Shown: positions 10,030 to 20,432 of the stretch, piece by piece
Layout: each line of letters opens with the position of its first letter
Position numbering within the stretch: position 1 is the first letter of the stretch
NCBI GenBank assembly: GCA_016930915.1
Contig: JAFGFU010000025.1
Span: forward strand, 62,001-126,000
Reading direction: 5' to 3'
Length of the DNA stretch: 64,000 bases
DNA from: Campylobacterales bacterium
GTDB taxonomy: Bacteria > Campylobacterota > Campylobacteria > Campylobacterales > Sulfurospirillaceae
Program-made: the position numbers and the translations under genes
Notes under the pieces: generated by a model
Seen by the model: only the letters and a program-made list of their open reading frames with translations
The model's database searches: none
Told to the model about the DNA's origin: nothing

Positions 10030-13000
10030 GACGCTCTCCTTTTTTTGAAAATTTTGCATTAAGTTGTGCTAACCAGTTGTAAAAGAGTGGAATAAAGAAA
10101 ATCGCAATAGTCGTTGCCGCAATCATTCCACCAATAACACCCGTACCAATCGCATGACGGCTTCCTGCGCCCGCACCAGAGCTTAAAGCCAAAGGTAAAA
10201 CACCAATGGTAAAGGCAAGAGATGTCATAACGATGGGGCGAAAACGCAATCGTGCCGCTTCTAGGGTTGCATCAAAAATCGACTTGCCTCTCTCTTGCGC
10301 TTGCATCGCAAACTCCACAATTAAGATGGCATTTTTAGCTGAAAGACCAATCAAGACTAAAAGACCAATTTGGAAATAGATGTCATTGCTAAGCCCTCGT
10401 AAATAGACCGCCATAATCGCTCCAAACACCGCAAAAGGTACTGCGGTGACAACGGCGAGTGGCATAAGCCATCTCTCATACTGTGCTGCAAGAATTAAGA
10501 AGATAAAGACAATACCAAAAAGGAAGGCTTGGGAGCCACTGCCTGACATCGCTTTTTCTTGATAAGAAGTTCCCGCCCACGCTGTAGCATAGCCCTCAGG
10601 TGCGATTTCTTTCACCACTTCTTCAATGGCTCTAAGTGCATCACCTGAGGTATACCCCGGTTTTGGCTCACCCTCGATTTTCGCTGCTGCAAAGACGTTA
10701 AAACGCTCAATGACATCGCCACCCACGCTTCGCTCATAACTGACCAATGAACTTAAAGGAATGAGTTTACCTGTGCTTGATTTGACAAAGACATGTTTTA
10801 AATCCTCAGGTTTCTCTCTAAAATCAGCCTCAGACTGCACGTTGACCTGATAGGTTCTACCAAAAAGGTTAAAGTCATTGACATAGTAAGCCCCGAAGGT
10901 TGCTTGCATCGTTTTAAACGCTTCATCGATGGAAACACCCAAAGCTTTCGCTTTTTCTCTATCCAGATTCACTTTATACTGAGGAATTTTCATATTGAGT
11001 GAATTTCGCACCATAGAGAGTTCAGGTCTTTGGTTCGCTTTAGCAACAATTTGATCAGCAATAGCACCTAGAGCCTCAAGGGAACCGCCTGTTCTATCTT
11101 GCAAATACATCTCAAAACCGCCTGAGATACTAAGACCCATAATCGGTGGTGGATTGAGTGCAAAAATCGTCGCATCAGAAACACCAAACAACGCACCATT
11201 GAGTGCGCCACTAATGGCTTCTGAATGCTGATTGGGAGCTTTACGCTCACTCCAATCTTTAAGTGGCAAAAAGGTTGTTGCTGCATTGGTTTTTGCCGCA
11301 CCGCTTAAAAGGTCAAAACCTGAGATAGAGATATTATAAGCGATTTCTGGCATTTTGTTGGTAATATCACTAACCTGTGCACTCACCGCTTGGGTACGAT
11401 GCAATGAAGAAGCAGGAGGCAGAGCCGTGACTGCGATTAGGTAGCCTTTATCTTCCATAGGAACAAGAGAACTTGGCACTTTTTGAAAAAGCCCATAGGT
11501 CATTCCCATCAATGCCGCAAAAACAATGAGGCTAATGACTCCATGACGCACCACTAAACTTACCCCACTCGTGAACCAGTTGGTTGAGGCATCAAAAAAT
11601 TCATTAAATTTTCTAACAAACCAAAACGGTTTTGGCTCTTTTTTCGTGAGGAAAATCGCACACAAAGCAGGAGTCAGTGTTAAAGCCACCATACCTGAGA
11701 TAATAACCGAGATAACAATGGTAATGGCAAATTGTTGATACATTTGCCCCGTAAAGCCACCCATAAAAGAGACAGGAATAAACACCGCACACAACACTAA
11801 AACAATCGCCACAACAGGACCTGTAACCTCTTGCATCGCTTTAATGGTCGCATCTTTAACACTGATCTCTTTTTCAGAGTGTAAAATCCTCTCAACGTTC
11901 TCAATAACAATAATCGCATCATCTACGACGATACCAATCGCAAGAACAAGTCCAAAAAGGGTGAGAAGGTTAATCGAAAAGCCTAAGGCATACATTCCCG
12001 CAAAGGTTCCAATGATGGAGACAGGAATCGCCAAAACGGGGATAATGGTCGCTCGCATATTTTGCAAAAACAGATAAACAATGGCAATAACGAGTAAAAG
12101 TGCTTCAATGAAAGTTTTTACCACTTCATTCACCGAAATCTGAATAAATTTTGTCGTATCGTAAGGGGTGCGATACTCCATATTTTCAGGGAAGGATTTA
12201 GAGAGTTTTTCCATCGCCTCATCAACACGTTTTGCCGTATCTAATGCATTCGCACCTGATTGGAGATAAATACCAATCGGCACCATCGTTTGACCGTTCA
12301 AGGTTGAAGTGATATCGTAGGATTCTGCTCCTAATTCAAGTCGTGCCACATCCTTTAAGCGAAGGGTCGAGCCATCTTTGTTTGATTTTAAAATAATCTT
12401 TTCAAACTCTTCAACCTTATCAAAACGTCCTTGTGTGGTCACGGTGAAAGTGTACGCTTGAGACGTTTTAGAAGGCGACTGGTTAAACCTGCCCGTTGCA
12501 AACTGCGCATTTTGCTCAGAAATGGCATCAATGACATCGGTAGGGGTAAGATTGTATTTTGCCAGCTGATCGGGTTTCATCCAAACACGCATAGAGTAGT
12601 TTTGATTGCCAAATAACGAGGCATTTCCCACACCCTCAACCCTTTTTAACTCATCAATAACGTTAATAAGGGCATAGTTTGCCATATAAATTTCATCATA
12701 ACTGTTGTTGGGTGAAATAATCGAGATAACTTTTAAAATGGTCGAAGACTGCTTGGTCACCGTAACACCTTGCGCTTGCACTTCAGAAGGAAGTTTATTA
12801 AGCGCTGCTTGGACACGGTTATTGACGTTAATCGTCGCTTGGTCTGGGTCGGTTCCAATTTTAAAGTAAACATTGATGCTTAATGAGCCTGTTGAAGAAG
12901 CGGTTGAAGACATATAAATCATATCTTCCACACCGTTTATTTGTTGCTCTAAAGGGGCTGCAACGGTTTTAGAAATCGTCTCAGCACTCGCACCCGCATA

Positions 13001-13147
13001 GGTCGCCTCAACGCTGACTTGAGGAGGAGTCACCTCAGGATACTCCTCAATGGGTAGTGCTCTAATACTCATCAAACCCGCAATAATCACAACAATCGAA
13101 AGGACGGTCGCAAAAATGGGTCGATTGATAAAGAATTTTGAAAACAT
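10019..13147 (-). CDS. RND efflux pump inner membrane transporter (AcrB/CmeB-like)
   Basis: 1042 aa; FFINRPIFATVLSIVVIIAGLMSIRALPIEEYPEVTPPQV and GLVLAIGIVVDDAIIVIENVER. Confidence 0.95.
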   Translation of the reverse strand: MFSKFFINRPIFATVLSIVVIIAGLMSIRALPIEEYPEVTPPQVSVEATYAGASAETISKTVAAPLEQQINGVEDMIYMSSTASSTGSLSINVYFKIGTDPDQATINVNNRVQAALNKLPSEVQAQGVTVTKQSSTILKVISIISPNNSYDEIYMANYALINVIDELKRVEGVGNASLFGNQNYSMRVWMKPDQLAKYNLTPTDVIDAISEQNAQFATGRFNQSPSKTSQAYTFTVTTQGRFDKVEEFEKIILKSNKDGSTLRLKDVARLELGAESYDITSTLNGQTMVPIGIYLQSGANALDTAKRVDEAMEKLSKSFPENMEYRTPYDTTKFIQISVNEVVKTFIEALLLVIAIVYLFLQNMRATIIPVLAIPVSIIGTFAGMYALGFSINLLTLFGLVLAIGIVVDDAIIVIENVERILHSEKEISVKDATIKAMQEVTGPVVAIVLVLCAVFIPVSFMGGFTGQMYQQFAITIVISVIISGMVALTLTPALCAIFLTKKEPKPFWFVRKFNEFFDASTNWFTSGVSLVVRHGVISLIVFAALMGMTYGLFQKVPSSLVPMEDKGYLIAVTALPPASSLHRTQAVSAQVSDITNKMPEIAYNISISGFDLLSGAAKTNAATTFLPLKDWSERKAPNQHSEAISGALNGALFGVSDATIFALNPPPIMGLSISGGFEMYLQDRTGGSLEALGAIADQIVAKANQRPELSMVRNSLNMKIPQYKVNLDREKAKALGVSIDEAFKTMQATFGAYYVNDFNLFGRTYQVNVQSEADFREKPEDLKHVFVKSSTGKLIPLSSLVSYERSVGGDVIERFNVFAAAKIEGEPKPGYTSGDALRAIEEVVKEIAPEGYATAWAGTSYQEKAMSGSGSQAFLFGIVFIFLILAAQYERWLMPLAVVTAVPFAVFGAIMAVYLRGLSNDIYFQIGLLVLIGLSAKNAILIVEFAMQAQERGKSIFDATLEAARLRFRPIVMTSLAFTIGVLPLALSSGAGAGSRHAIGTGVIGGMIAATTIAIFFIPLFYNWLAQLNAKFSKKGERHDA

Positions 13148-13150
13148 ACG

Positions 13151-14302
13151 TTATTCCTTTGTTTGGGCAAGAACGATGGCAGAACCAGGGCGAAGTTTGG
13201 TGAGATTGTTGGTAATGACCACATCATTTACATGTAAACCATTTTCAATGATATAGCTCTCATTATGCACAGACCCTGCTCTTACAGGTACTTTGGTTGC
13301 TTTTCCCTCTTTAGCAACATAAACATACGCACCCGTAGCATCTTGTAAAAGTGCCTTTTGCGGGATACTCAGTGCATCTTTATAAACTAAACCACCCACA
13401 TTGACACGCACAAAAAGTCCAGGAATCAACAGGTGATTTGGATTGGCAAATGTTGCTCTGGCCTTAATGGTTGAAGTCTCAGCATCAACATAACTGTCTA
13501 AAAAGTCTAGAGTTCCTGCTTTTTCATACAAAGTTCCATCTGGCGTGCTAATCTGTACAGGTAACTTCGCCTTAGCGATGCTGTTCCACTGCCCTTCATT
13601 CATGGTGTAACGTTTTTTCAAGAGTTCAATGTCTGGCAAAGAAAACTCAACATAAATAGGGTCCATTTGGGTAATGGTCGTTAGGTTTAGATTCTCACTG
13701 CTTGAACCCACATAACTTCCTATATCTTGGGTATTAAGGCTGGTTAAACCTGAAATAGGAGCTTTGACCGCCGTATATCCCAAATCAATCTGTGCTTTTT
13801 TCAACGTAGCTTGTGAAGCTTTTAAAGATGCCTGAGCGGATTCGTACGCAGAGAGTGCGCTGTCTCGCTCTTTTTGGCTGATAGCATCTTGTTCAAACAA
13901 AACTTTAATGCGCTCCCAATCACGTGTTGCTTGTTTGAGTGTTGCTTCTTTCACGCCAACATCTGCAAGGGCTTCTTGCACTAAAGCCTCGTAGCGATTA
14001 GAGTCAATCTGATACAAACTCTCCCCAGCCTTTACAAAGTTGCCCTCCACAAATGACTTCTTCTCCAAAATCCCACTCACCCGTGCAACTACATTAACCT
14101 GTTGCATACTTTTTACTTTTGCAGGATACTCTAAACTCACAGGAATATTTTCTGCTTTTACCGTGTAGGTTGTTACATGTAAAGGAGGCATTGCTCCCAT
14201 TCCTCCTGCATGTACATCTTTTTTTTCACCACTGCACCCTAGCAAAACAAAAGCCCCTAAACTCAGAGCTAATGCGTAGTGTAACGCTTCTTTTTTATTC
14301 AT
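13151..14302 (-). CDS. RND efflux periplasmic adaptor subunit (AcrA/CmeA-like)
   Basis: Lipobox LLGCSGEK; VNVVARVSGILEKKSFVEGNFVKAGESLYQID. Confidence 0.93.
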   Translation of the reverse strand: MNKKEALHYALALSLGAFVLLGCSGEKKDVHAGGMGAMPPLHVTTYTVKAENIPVSLEYPAKVKSMQQVNVVARVSGILEKKSFVEGNFVKAGESLYQIDSNRYEALVQEALADVGVKEATLKQATRDWERIKVLFEQDAISQKERDSALSAYESAQASLKASQATLKKAQIDLGYTAVKAPISGLTSLNTQDIGSYVGSSSENLNLTTITQMDPIYVEFSLPDIELLKKRYTMNEGQWNSIAKAKLPVQISTPDGTLYEKAGTLDFLDSYVDAETSTIKARATFANPNHLLIPGLFVRVNVGGLVYKDALSIPQKALLQDATGAYVYVAKEGKATKVPVRAGSVHNESYIIENGLHVNDVVITNNLTKLRPGSAIVLAQTKE

Positions 14303-14323
14303 CTATTTACTCCATTTAAATTG

Positions 14324-14339
14324 TGTAATGTACATTACA
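14324..14339. promoter_or_regulatory. Perfect 16-bp palindrome, probable TetR-family operator upstream of the efflux operon
   Basis: TGTAATGTACATTACA lies between the adaptor start (14302) and the tetR 3' end (14390). Confidence 0.6.
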
Positions 14340-14389
14340 TTACATATTTTGGGCGAATTATAATCCCAAAATGTAAATAAGTCAAGCAT

Positions 14390-15052
14390 TTACGCCTCTT
14401 TTGAAACGCCAAGCCCACGACAAAAAATGGTGACAATCTGTTTCAAAGCCTTTATGCGGAGCTCTTCAGAAATGTCCGTTTCCACACCTAAAATACGAGG
14501 AAACATAAAAGGCTCTTCCAGTGAGCTTAAAAATTGATGCGCACAAAGCGTTGTATCTTCTACCTCGATTCTACCACACCTCTTTTCATGCTCCAAATAT
14601 TCAGCGACCATCGTGACAGGACGCATCATAACATGCAAAAACTTTTCATTAATAGACTTCGTCTCTTCAAGATACCCTAAAGAAGCTGCTAGTCGATTAA
14701 ATAAAATAGCATCATCTTCCACTAAGATATCCAAATACGATTTGCCAATCATCATTAAAAACGCTTCCAAACGCCCTTCATAGTTTGCACTTTGTCTGCC
14801 CCACTCACCAAAAAGCTCTTCAGATTTTTGCTCTAAAACATAAATCAGCAGTTGCGATTTATTGCCAAAATGCTTATACAAGGTCGACAAAGAACCACCT
14901 GATTCTTTGACAATATCGTTCATACTGACATTTTCATAGCCTTTATCTAAAAAAAGTCTATGTGCTACATCAACAATTTTTGCACACCGTGATTCAGCTT
15001 TACCACTGAGATGTTTAAAAAAGTTACTGATGCAACAGTTATGGTCTTTCAT
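14390..15052 (-). CDS. TetR/AcrR family transcriptional regulator
   Basis: VAHRLFLDKGYENVSMNDIVKESGGSLSTLYKHFGNKSQLL HTH. Confidence 0.88.
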   Translation of the reverse strand: MKDHNCCISNFFKHLSGKAESRCAKIVDVAHRLFLDKGYENVSMNDIVKESGGSLSTLYKHFGNKSQLLIYVLEQKSEELFGEWGRQSANYEGRLEAFLMMIGKSYLDILVEDDAILFNRLAASLGYLEETKSINEKFLHVMMRPVTMVAEYLEHEKRCGRIEVEDTTLCAHQFLSSLEEPFMFPRILGVETDISEELRIKALKQIVTIFCRGLGVSKEA

Positions 15053-15232
15053 AGCAATGCACCTCCTACAATTTTTTTGCCATTATACAACAAATCCATT
15101 TTTACACTTTTTGCTTCTTAAAAACTGTTTTTACTAAGGATTTTTGTTATATGATTACCTTACATGTAAACTTTTTTACATTTTAACCGATAGTGCTTGA
15201 AACTGTTTAAATATTATTTTGGAGCTACCTTT

Positions 15233-16009
15233 ATGGACTTAACTGTCATCTTAGGCATGGTCATTTCAATTACATCCATTGCCATTGGCGATATTATGGA
15301 GGGTGGCAATCCTCTGCATGTTCTTCATATTACTTCTTTTATTATTGTTGTCCCCACAGCGATGGCTTCAGCCATGACAGGTACACACCCTGAGTATGTT
15401 CGTGCCGCATTTAAAGAGATTAAATTGGTTTTCAAAAAATCCCCCGTTGATTTACACGCACGTATTAAACAGATCATTGATCTAGCGGTTATCGCACGTC
15501 GTGATGGCATTTTGGCACTTGAAACCCATGCAAACGCTATGGACGACGAGTTCTTTAAAAAAGGACTTAGTATGGCGGTTGATGGCACAGAAGCCCATGA
15601 AATTGAAGAGACCTTAGAGATCATGCTCGAAGAGACAGAAGAGTATTACCATGGTGCGGCGCACTATTGGCTACTGGCTGGTGAATCATGTCCTGTTATC
15701 GGTTTAATTGGTGCGGTTTTAGGTCTGATTCTTGCCCTTCAAAAACTCGATAACCCAGCAGAGATGGCAGCAGGTATTGCGGGTGCGTTTACGGCAACCG
15801 TTACAGGTATTGCGGGGGCGTATATTTTTATGGGACCTTGGGGAAATAAACTCAAAGCAAAATCTCATGATTTTATTAAAGAGAAAAAAGTTATTTTGGC
15901 AGGTATTTTAGGTATTTCACATGGTGATAATCCTCGTATGTTGGAGACAAAACTTCTAAACTACCTCTCTCCACTTGAAGAGAAGAAAAGCCAATTCGAT
16001 AAAGCCTAA
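15233..16009 (+). CDS. motA: Flagellar motor stator protein MotA
   Basis: MDLTVILGMVISITSIAIGDIMEGGNP; ESCPVIGLIGAVLGLILALQKL; followed by motB. Confidence 0.92.
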   Translation: MDLTVILGMVISITSIAIGDIMEGGNPLHVLHITSFIIVVPTAMASAMTGTHPEYVRAAFKEIKLVFKKSPVDLHARIKQIIDLAVIARRDGILALETHANAMDDEFFKKGLSMAVDGTEAHEIEETLEIMLEETEEYYHGAAHYWLLAGESCPVIGLIGAVLGLILALQKLDNPAEMAAGIAGAFTATVTGIAGAYIFMGPWGNKLKAKSHDFIKEKKVILAGILGISHGDNPRMLETKLLNYLSPLEEKKSQFDKA

Positions 16010-16018
16010 GGAACATTT

Positions 16019-16819
16019 GTGGGTAAAAAAAAGTGTAAAAAAACAGAGTGCCCAGCAGGTGAAAAATGGGCAGTACCTTATGCTGACTTCCTAAGCCTCC
16101 TTCTGGCTCTTTTTATTGCACTTTACGCACTTGCATCGGTCAATACAGAGAAAATGAAAGCACTCAAAGAAGAGTTTGTTAAAATTTATGATTACAGTGC
16201 TAAACCTGAAGAAGCTACTCCTGTTATGAATCTCAATGTTAAATCAGGCGACGCGGGAAAAGAAAAAGATAAAGAAAAAGGTAATGTAGGTGGTATGACT
16301 GCGCAACTTGAAGAGATTGCAAGAATGGCGCAAATGATTGAAAAAATGAATATGGGAGAAGGATCTCTTGATCAAAAAATTGATGGAGCAATCTTTAAAC
16401 TCCCCACAAAAATGCTTTTTGCGCCAGGTTCTGCGGAGATTACCAACAGTGATTCGATGCTCTTTTTAAAGCGCATTTCCGATATTATTACCATGCTTCC
16501 TCAAAATGTAGATGTTGTCGTTAAAGGCTTTACTGACACCACACCTCCACCTCGTGGCTCAAGATATCAAGACAACTTAGAGCTTTCAAGTGCTCGTGCG
16601 AATGCGGTCATTCGTGTTTTAATTCGTAATGGCATTGCTAAAGAGCGTTTAAGTTCAGCAGGATATGGCGATACCAAAGCGATTGCAAGTAACGACACCG
16701 ATGAAGGACGTGAAAAAAACAGCCGTGTCGAATTTACCATGCGTATTTCAGGGCCAAGCAATGCCGCTAAAAAATCTATCTTAGATACCCTCAACACCTT
16801 AAATAAACAGGGTGAATGA
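16019..16819 (+). CDS. motB: Flagellar motor stator protein MotB (GTG start)
   Basis: WAVPYADFLSLLLALFIALYALASVN plug/TM; OmpA-like VKGFTDTTPP...LSSARANAVIRVL. Confidence 0.92.
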   Translation: MGKKKCKKTECPAGEKWAVPYADFLSLLLALFIALYALASVNTEKMKALKEEFVKIYDYSAKPEEATPVMNLNVKSGDAGKEKDKEKGNVGGMTAQLEEIARMAQMIEKMNMGEGSLDQKIDGAIFKLPTKMLFAPGSAEITNSDSMLFLKRISDIITMLPQNVDVVVKGFTDTTPPPRGSRYQDNLELSSARANAVIRVLIRNGIAKERLSSAGYGDTKAIASNDTDEGREKNSRVEFTMRISGPSNAAKKSILDTLNTLNKQGE

Positions 16820-16825
16820 GTCTAT

Positions 16826-16848
16826 TTTAGGCTTCAACGAAGCCTAAA
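16826..16848 (+). terminator. Hairpin downstream of motB
   Basis: TTTAGGCTTC-AAC-GAAGCCTAAA, 10-bp perfect stem; a TTACATGTAA copy follows at 16855. Confidence 0.65.
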
Positions 16849-16876
16849 TCACTTTTACATGTAAAGAGCTTTTTGT

Positions 16877-18703
16877 ATGATTCAAGTTACCAACCTCTCT
16901 AAACATTTTGGAGAACAAACCCTTTTTGAAAACATCAGTTTTACGCTCAACCGAGGCAATAAAATAGGCCTTGTTGGACGTAATGGTTCAGGGAAATCCA
17001 CCCTGTTTAAAATCCTTTTAGGTGAGGAAGAAGCTGATAGTGGCGAGGTTTTTATTCCTAAAAACTACACCATTGGCACCCTACGTCAGCATCTTCACTT
17101 CACCCATAAAACCGTCCGTGAAGAGTGTGCTTCAGCCTTGCATGGTGATGAAGCGTTTAATGTCTATATCATTGAAAAAATGCTTTTTGGACTGGGTTTT
17201 AGCCACGAAGATTTAGACAAAGACCCCCTGAGTTTTTCAGGTGGGTATCAAATCAGACTCAACCTTGTAAAACTCCTAGCCACCAACCCTTCCATGCTTC
17301 TTTTGGATGAGCCCACCAACTATCTGGATATTGTCTCCATGCGTTGGTTGAAACAGTTCCTTAAAGAATTTAAGGGTGAGCTCATTCTTATCACCCACGA
17401 TAGAGATTTTATGGATGCGGTCACTACGCACACGATGGGACTTAGACGCAAAAGCCTACTCCTCATTGAAGGAAACAGTAGCAAATACTACGCCAAACTT
17501 GAAGAAGACGATGAGCGCTATCTTAAAACCAAAGCCAATTTGGATAAAAAGCGTGCTGAGCTAGAAGATTTTATTACCCGTCAAAAAGCCAAAGCTTCCA
17601 AAGCGGTGATGGCACAAAGTAAAGCCAAACAGCTTGAGAAAATGGGCGAGATGGATGAATTAGAAGAAGAAAGCAGTCTCTCTTTTGCTTTTAATTACAA
17701 AAAGACCCCCGCGAAAATCATTTTAGATGCACAAAACATTGGCTTTGGATACGATGCCACTAAGCCTCTCTTTCAAAATCTCTCATTCAAGCTTGAAAAA
17801 GGCAAATGCCTTGCGATTATTGGAAAAAATGGTAAAGGGAAGTCAACCCTGTTAAATGTTTTAGCAGGCGAACTACCTCTACAGCAAGGCAATATTGCCT
17901 TTCATCCTGAAACAGCCATTGCCCATTTTGGACAAACCAACATTCAAAGACTCAACCTGAAACATACCATCATTGATGAAATTTATGAAGTTGACCCACT
18001 CTTAGGCATTACCAAAGTGCGCTCCATTTGTGGGGGAATGATGTTTTCAGGCAAAAGTGCGGAAAAAGAGATTTCTGTTCTCTCTGGTGGCGAGAGAAGC
18101 CGTGTTATGCTAGGTAAAATCATTGCCACACCTGCCAATCTTCTCTTTTTGGATGAACCAACGAACCACCTTGATATGTACTCCATTGATGCGCTTACAC
18201 AGGCGATTCAAAGTTTTGAGGGCTCTACCATTTTAGTCACTCACTCAGAGATGATGCTTAAAAACTTAGCCGATGCACTTATTATTTTTCACCACGATAA
18301 AGCAGAATTCTTTGATGGCACCTACGAAGCATTTTTAGAAAAAATTGGCTGGGAGGAAGAGAGTGATACACCTTCTAAAAAAGTGGCACAAAGTGACTAC
18401 AACGAAAGTAAAAAACTACGCACAAAACTGATTCAAGAACGCAGTGCCAAACTCTCTCCACTTAAAAAAGAGATAGACAAATGTGAAGCAAAGATTATGC
18501 ATCTTGAAGAGACAATCAAAACAAAAAATGAAACCTTAATACAGATTGCTTCGGGTAATGATCTTGGCGAATTGCAAAGACTCTCTAAAGAACTAAAAAG
18601 TGATGAAGAGACTTTAAATGGGCTCTATGAGCAGTTTGAATCTTTACATGTAAAACACGATGAGCTTTTTGAAAGCTATGAAATACAATTGAAAAACATC
18701 TAA
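16877..18703 (+). CDS. ABC-F family ATP-binding cassette protein
   Basis: Two ATPase domains (GRNGSGKSTLFK, GKNGKGKSTLLN), LSGGERSRVMLGK, LFLDEPTNHLDM. Confidence 0.93.
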   Translation: MIQVTNLSKHFGEQTLFENISFTLNRGNKIGLVGRNGSGKSTLFKILLGEEEADSGEVFIPKNYTIGTLRQHLHFTHKTVREECASALHGDEAFNVYIIEKMLFGLGFSHEDLDKDPLSFSGGYQIRLNLVKLLATNPSMLLLDEPTNYLDIVSMRWLKQFLKEFKGELILITHDRDFMDAVTTHTMGLRRKSLLLIEGNSSKYYAKLEEDDERYLKTKANLDKKRAELEDFITRQKAKASKAVMAQSKAKQLEKMGEMDELEEESSLSFAFNYKKTPAKIILDAQNIGFGYDATKPLFQNLSFKLEKGKCLAIIGKNGKGKSTLLNVLAGELPLQQGNIAFHPETAIAHFGQTNIQRLNLKHTIIDEIYEVDPLLGITKVRSICGGMMFSGKSAEKEISVLSGGERSRVMLGKIIATPANLLFLDEPTNHLDMYSIDALTQAIQSFEGSTILVTHSEMMLKNLADALIIFHHDKAEFFDGTYEAFLEKIGWEEESDTPSKKVAQSDYNESKKLRTKLIQERSAKLSPLKKEIDKCEAKIMHLEETIKTKNETLIQIASGNDLGELQRLSKELKSDEETLNGLYEQFESLHVKHDELFESYEIQLKNI

Positions 18704-18739
18704 AATTAGTGTAAAATTCGAAAAAAACAAAGGTAGGTT

Positions 18740-19039
18740 ATGGCTGATTTAAAAGAACTTCTTTTAGAAAGTGGGTGTTCAAGTGAATTTATTTTGGATG
18801 CAATGCGCTATGAAAAACTCTTTAACGGCGATATTGATGCGTTTATGGACAAAGTTGAAGAGATTTTAATGAATGAAGATGATTACGAAGAAGAACTCGA
18901 TGAAGAGGATGAGTTTGATGATGAAGAAGATGACCCTATTTATCGAAGCGATTATAACTACGATGGCAATGAAGATGACATCTACTTTGAAGATGAAGAT
19001 GGTGAAGAAGCGTACGAAGAAGATGAGGATGAAGAATAA
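18740..19039 (+). CDS. Small protein with extremely acidic C-terminal half
   Basis: ORF with Asp/Glu-rich tail EDDYEEELDEEDEFDDEEDDPIYRSDYNYDGNEDDIYFEDEDGEEAYEEDEDEE. Confidence 0.65.
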   Translation: MADLKELLLESGCSSEFILDAMRYEKLFNGDIDAFMDKVEEILMNEDDYEEELDEEDEFDDEEDDPIYRSDYNYDGNEDDIYFEDEDGEEAYEEDEDEE

Positions 19040-19670
19040 CTTCACCCCTCACCTCTTTTTCTCTCATGCATGGCATGTTCTTCTTTCACTTTTTTTCTCT
19101 TTTACTCTGTTTAATGTTTCACTACACGCAAAGGATAACGCTATGAAGCAAGAGGTAGCAACCCTAGGGGGCGGATGTTTTTGGTGTTTAGAAGCGGTCT
19201 TTGAAGAGACACGAGGTGTGATAGATGTCATCAGTGGTTATGCAGGTGGCAAACTTCCAAATCCAACCTATGAGGCGGTCAGTTCTGGGAGAACAGAACA
19301 TGCTGAAGTGGTACAAATCACCTATGATGCTTCCATTATTTCCTATGAAGAGATTTTAAAAATTTTCTGGCTTATTCATGACCCAACTAGCCTCAATGCG
19401 CAAGGAAACGATGTGGGTACGCAATACCGCTCGGTTATTTTCTACCACGATGAAACGCAAAAAGCAAAGGCGCAAAATTCGCTTAAAACGTTTAGCTCCA
19501 AATTTACTAAACCCATTGTTACAGAAATTAAGCCTTTAGAAGACTTTTACAAAGCAGAATCCTACCATCAAGACTACTTTAAAAACAACCCCAATCAAGG
19601 CTATTGTATGTTTGTAGTCTCTCCAAAAGTGGAACATTTTAAGCATGAATTGAAAGATTTAGCAAAGTAG
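19023..19670 (+). CDS. msrA: Peptide-methionine (S)-S-oxide reductase MsrA, probable export signal
   Basis: GGGCFWCLEAVFEETRGVIDVISGYAGG; hydrophobic N-terminal LLSLFFSFTLFNVSLHA. Confidence 0.9.
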   Translation: MRMKNNFTPHLFFSHAWHVLLSLFFSFTLFNVSLHAKDNAMKQEVATLGGGCFWCLEAVFEETRGVIDVISGYAGGKLPNPTYEAVSSGRTEHAEVVQITYDASIISYEEILKIFWLIHDPTSLNAQGNDVGTQYRSVIFYHDETQKAKAQNSLKTFSSKFTKPIVTEIKPLEDFYKAESYHQDYFKNNPNQGYCMFVVSPKVEHFKHELKDLAK

Positions 19671-20411
19671 TTAAAGCTCTATGCTAAATCCTTGCTCGAT
19701 GTAAGGGTACTTTAAGCTCACACCTTTTTTTAAAACGCCTAAAAGGGTGTGGCAACTGGCATGAATTAAGTAGCCCTCTTTAGGTGCGATACGCTCAATC
19801 AATGTGTGTGCACTCTCCCAATTAAGATGTTTATTGGAATCAAATGAAGGCGTATACGCAGCGTCCAAAAAGAGATAATCCAGTTTTTGCGCTTTCAAAA
19901 AGAGAAGGCTCTCCTCGCTCATACCTCCACAATCGGTCAAATACGCCACCCGTTTGTTACATATAAAGAGCACAAAACCGTGTGTCGCTTTGGAATGAAG
20001 CAAAGGTGTCGCCACAATTTCAACACCCTCAAGACATACTTTTTCAAATGGAGCTAAAATGCGGTATTCGATGTTATTTTTATGCACTAATAAATCCCCA
20101 AATCCTTCCGTATCATTGGGCGTGTAGCAAATCACTTTTTGTGCAGATTTGCGTAAACGAATCAATCCCAAAGCATGGTCGGCATGAAAATGGGTTAAAA
20201 AAACCGCTCGAATAGGTGTTGTGTTAAAGCGATCCATTAAGGTATCACACCCTGCATCAAATAAAATGACACTGCCATCTTCTAACTCCAAAAAGGCACT
20301 GGTGGAGCGATTGGTTGTTTTTTCTAAACGTGCCTTTTCGCACACCTCACACGAACACAAATGCAGAGGAATCCCACCCGTATCAGCAGTTCCTAAAAAT
20401 TCAAATTTCAC
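19671..20411 (-). CDS. MBL-fold metallohydrolase (PhnP-like)
   Basis: HLCSCEVCEKAR, FLTHFHADHALGL, YLTDCGG. Confidence 0.85.
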   Translation of the reverse strand: MKFEFLGTADTGGIPLHLCSCEVCEKARLEKTTNRSTSAFLELEDGSVILFDAGCDTLMDRFNTTPIRAVFLTHFHADHALGLIRLRKSAQKVICYTPNDTEGFGDLLVHKNNIEYRILAPFEKVCLEGVEIVATPLLHSKATHGFVLFICNKRVAYLTDCGGMSEESLLFLKAQKLDYLFLDAAYTPSFDSNKHLNWESAHTLIERIAPKEGYLIHASCHTLLGVLKKGVSLKYPYIEQGFSIEL

Positions 20412-20432
20412 AGACGCTCATTTCCTTACCGA

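Noticed and set aside
19936-19945. TTACATATAA near-copy of the palindrome
   Set aside because: Has a central mismatch; excluded from the count of perfect copies.
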